DNA of 64,000 nucleotides from Bacillus sp. B15-48 (GTDB lineage: Bacteria > Bacillota > Bacilli > Bacillales > Cytobacillaceae): positions 434,001 to 498,000 of the forward strand of contig NZ_WOFU01000001.1 of the NCBI RefSeq assembly GCF_016879755.1, written 5' to 3'. Of the stretch, positions 61,594-64,000 are shown piece after piece. Position numbers and translations under genes: made by a program. The notes below the pieces were generated by a model that had not been told where the DNA came from, did no database searches, and saw only the letters and a list, made by a program, of their open reading frames with translations. The stretch's first letter is position 1; each line of letters begins with the position of its first letter.

Positions 61594-63216
61594 CTACTCT
61601 TCCCCAATGACCTCATCAGCAATATTTACTGCATGGTCGCCAATTCGCTCTAAATTACTGATAATATCAACGTAAACAATTCCTGCTGTTCCTGTACATT
61701 CGCCTTGATTTAAACGAGTGATATGTTTTTTACGAAGTTCTCGTTCCATTCTATCAATACGAATTTCCTTCTCCAGCACCGCTTTCGCTTCATCTACATT
61801 GTCGGTATTTAACGCATGAATCGCTTGCCTAATTGTGGCAATCGTTAAGTCAAACATTTCATCCAAATCGGCATTTGCTGATTCGGAAAACTCCACTTTC
61901 ATCGAAATTTTTTGATCAACCAACTCCATAATATTTTCCATATGGTCACCAATCCGTTCTAAATCACGGATTGTATTCATGAGCGCTGTATGGAGTTTCG
62001 AATCACTACCAGATAACGAATGTGAAGAAACTTGCACTAAGTAGTCAGTTATTTTTCGATCAAGATTATTAATTGCGTCTTCAAACTGCGGAATCATTTC
62101 TCCATGTTTCTTTTTATGCGTTTTCAAATAAAGGCTTGTTTCCTCTAAGCCTTTTTCCACTAATTCAGCCATTCTTAACACTTCTTTTTTCCCTTGCCCT
62201 AGTGCAATCGATGGAGACTGACGAATAAACTCTTCATTTAAATGAACGGCTTTATATTCGATGGCTGAATCTTCACCAGGGATCAGTTTCGTCACAATCA
62301 ACGCCAAAACAGCGATGAATGGAAACTGAAGAATCGTATTCGACACATTAAAAATCCCATGTGCAAACGCGATCGTCATTTCAGGATTCAGTTTTAAGGT
62401 ACCACTTAACATTTCAATTAAATACGTAAACGGCCGCAGGAGAATGAGAACAATGATTGTGCCGATGAGATTAAAAATAACATGAGTGGCCGCAGCTCTT
62501 TTCGCCGCGACTGAAGCGCCAATTGCAGCGATCACCGCCGTGATGGTTGTCCCAATATTATCCCCGAAAAGAACAGGCAATGCAGCGTCCAAAGTCATTG
62601 CTCCCTGTGCAAATAACGTTTGTAATAGCCCAATCGCCGCCGATGAACTTTGCACAGCGACCGTAAAAATCGTCCCGATGACCACACCTAAAATCGGGTT
62701 ATCACTCATGCTGACCGTCAAATCAGTAAAGGCTTGGACTTCTCTAATTGGCTTTAACCCGGTCCCCATTACATCTAAACCGTAAAATAGCGCACCGAAA
62801 CCGAAGAGCACCTGGCCCCAATTATTGATTTTCTTATTTTTGAAAAAGAAAATAAGAAACGTTCCTACAGCAATAATCGGCAATGCGTATTTTGAAATTT
62901 TAATCCCAATGATAAATGCTGTAGCCGTTGTTCCGATATTTGCTCCAAGAATGACCCCAATCGCTTGTTTGAGATTCATAAATCCTGCATTTACTAACCC
63001 AATTGTTAATACAGTCGTTCCTGTACTCGTTTGTAATAGGATTGTGACGACGATTCCAGAAAGGACCCCCATCAGCGGGTTCGTCGTGAATCGGTCAAGG
63101 AGGTCGCGAAGTCCATCTCCAGCCACTTTTTGAAGGCCATCCCCTAAATATTTGATTCCAAATAAGAAAATCCCTAATCCTCCGAAAAACATAAAAAATA
63201 ATGTTTGTACATCCAT
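61594..63216 (-). CDS. Na+/phosphate cotransporter with PhoU-like domain (NptA family)
   Basis: 540 residues. Two inverted membrane repeats each carry the family motif: LLQTSTGTTVL (about 60-70) and AVQSSSAAIGLL (about 185-196). A PhoU-like helical domain follows (about 340-540; LERIGDHMENIMELVDQ and LERIGDHAVNIADEVIG). It moves phosphate, possibly also arsenate, with Na+. It is a separate unit. Its stop lies just beside the aldolase remnant. Confidence 0.92.
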   Translation of the reverse strand: MDVQTLFFMFFGGLGIFLFGIKYLGDGLQKVAGDGLRDLLDRFTTNPLMGVLSGIVVTILLQTSTGTTVLTIGLVNAGFMNLKQAIGVILGANIGTTATAFIIGIKISKYALPIIAVGTFLIFFFKNKKINNWGQVLFGFGALFYGLDVMGTGLKPIREVQAFTDLTVSMSDNPILGVVIGTIFTVAVQSSSAAIGLLQTLFAQGAMTLDAALPVLFGDNIGTTITAVIAAIGASVAAKRAAATHVIFNLIGTIIVLILLRPFTYLIEMLSGTLKLNPEMTIAFAHGIFNVSNTILQFPFIAVLALIVTKLIPGEDSAIEYKAVHLNEEFIRQSPSIALGQGKKEVLRMAELVEKGLEETSLYLKTHKKKHGEMIPQFEDAINNLDRKITDYLVQVSSHSLSGSDSKLHTALMNTIRDLERIGDHMENIMELVDQKISMKVEFSESANADLDEMFDLTIATIRQAIHALNTDNVDEAKAVLEKEIRIDRMERELRKKHITRLNQGECTGTAGIVYVDIISNLERIGDHAVNIADEVIGEE

Positions 63217-63363
63217 CCATTCTTCATCCTTTCTTGATCTCCCACTTCACAGTTCCCAGCACAAACTTTCTCACAATGAGTTAACTTAGTTTGTCTCATT
63301 TTAAGTTTTGTAAATGAATGTAAAAACATACAGAATAAGTAGCACATTCTGGGCGAAATTAAA

Positions 63364-63570
63364 GAGGTCAGTAGAAATGTTGAAGTATGGGTGGTTGATG
63401 ATGCTGGAAGTTTGTGAACTCGATGAAAAAGTTGCATTATTGACGGTTCATACTGTCGGTAATTAACGAACTCCACGTAAAAGTTGCAGGATAAACGTTT
63501 CATATTACAGAAAACCCTCGGACTCCACGCAAAAAACGCAGCATAAATGGTTCCAACTAATCCAAGTTGT
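63364..63570. repeat. Tandem repeat array, GAACTCCACG...GTTGCA family, 52-bp period
   Basis: Units begin at about 63364 (decayed), 63416, 63468 and 63520, exactly 52 bases apart. Shared words: GAACTC(G/C)A(T/C)G, AAAAGTTGCA, and GGTT/CGTTT at the end. It fills the gap between the Na/Pi transporter and the last gene. Confidence 0.85.
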
Positions 63571-63576
63571 ATTCGT

Positions 63577-64000
63577 TTAATTATTCGTTAAATAGATGAC
63601 ACCATCACTTCTTCTTACTTGAAAAGTTAAATCATCTTCGACATTGAGTACAGAAGCTAAATTTACTTCCGGATTTTCACTTGTAAAATAGATTCCGTAT
63701 CCATTATTTTCAGGGTAGCCATATAAATAACAAACTACTTTTCCCTCGTTTAAAAAAACGATTTGGTTCATTCCTTCACTCACTGTTTCTCTAATATTAT
63801 CCCATTTATAACCAACTGTTTCATATACTCTATCTTTTGGTGTATATGGATCAAAGGAGTATACGACGTCCCATTCAAACGGGGTTATATTTGCTAAATT
63901 TACCGTTTCAACGGATTGCCTAATCGACAATACTTCTTGTTTCAACAATTCTGAGTTAACATCCCACAAATCTTTCTTTAATAGATTCAATAAAACAACG
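63577..64000 (-). CDS. Protein of unknown function, C-terminal part (open at right edge)
   Basis: The frame is open from the stop at 63577 to the window edge, 140 codons or more. The TTG at 63990 is a possible start, but upstream codons are also open, so the N-terminus (perhaps a membrane anchor or signal) may lie outside. It has an Asp/Glu-rich, acidic, beta-rich sequence: PFEWDVVYSFDPYTPKDRVY, QIVFLNEGKVVCYLYGYPEN and a FQVRRSDGVIYLTNN end. I recognise no family. Confidence 0.6.
   Translation of the reverse strand, partial: VVLLNLLKKDLWDVNSELLKQEVLSIRQSVETVNLANITPFEWDVVYSFDPYTPKDRVYETVGYKWDNIRETVSEGMNQIVFLNEGKVVCYLYGYPENNGYGIYFTSENPEVNLASVLNVEDDLTFQVRRSDGVIYLTNN

Overview
The window comes from a low-GC, endospore-forming Bacillaceae-type bacterium. 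It carries a four-gene spore germination receptor operon, the sporulation checkpoint peptide Sda, a perfect Rex operator in front of L-lactate dehydrogenase, cre-like sites, G-rich ribosome binding sites and strong rho-independent terminators. The respiratory cluster suggests facultative or strict anaerobic growth on an oxyanion, as in arsenate-respiring bacilli such as Anaerobacillus; that genus assignment is only a guess. No tRNA, rRNA, prophage, insertion sequence or CRISPR array was seen.

Region 1 (1-8.9 kb, all minus): a TAT-exported molybdopterin reductase with its four-cluster Fe-S subunit, TorD-type chaperone, extra ferredoxin and NrfD-type membrane anchor. The active-site residues fit respiratory arsenate reductase (ArrA). 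Upstream lies tatA. Downstream, after a terminator, is a PhnD-like oxyanion-binding lipoprotein overlapping a sensor histidine kinase that runs off the left edge.

Region 2 (9-16.4 kb): histidine catabolism genes hutU-hutI-hutG, without hutH, sit between a decayed copy of the ldh 5' end and promoter (9.1-9.4 kb) and the intact ldh (13.8-15.05 kb). A PucR/CdaR-type regulator follows on the plus strand.

Region 3 (16.6-25 kb): an old-yellow-enzyme-type Fe-S flavoprotein, a luciferase-like monooxygenase, sda, a GntR regulator, two short-chain dehydrogenases, a DsrE-like protein and several intergenic repeat arrays.

Region 4 (25-37 kb, minus): two TRAP transporters. The second lies in a seven-gene operon with a GntR regulator, acylating acetaldehyde dehydrogenase, 4-hydroxy-2-oxovalerate aldolase and a D-2-hydroxyacid dehydrogenase. 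Its promoter has a cre-like site in the spacer and a 14-bp palindrome downstream. Adenine deaminase follows.

Region 5 (38-46.3 kb): a MerR regulator with a second flavoprotein, a divergent PurC-like enzyme and the germination receptor operon in the order C, small protein, B, A.

Region 6 (46.9-61.5 kb, minus): a sugar-acid region with three SorC regulators, KdgT and KdgK, an iron-type alcohol dehydrogenase, a HAD phosphatase, and an ascorbate-like (Ula-like) operon: UlaA-type EIIC, PTE-family lactonase, a KGPDC-like protein, UlaE-like epimerase, split transketolase and a class II aldolase/epimerase. The KGPDC-like protein has lost the DxKxxD hallmark (it reads DxRxxK), and the lactonase family differs from UlaG. 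This makes the operon the best candidate for an undescribed pathway. An aldolase 3'-end remnant upstream of one sorC shows that the regulator was duplicated here.

Region 7 (61.6-64 kb): a Na/Pi cotransporter and an unknown protein open at the right edge.

Six intergenic spots hold diverged tandem repeats with periods near 41-42 or 52 bp, which are near-integral numbers of DNA helical turns. They belong to at least four unrelated sequence families.
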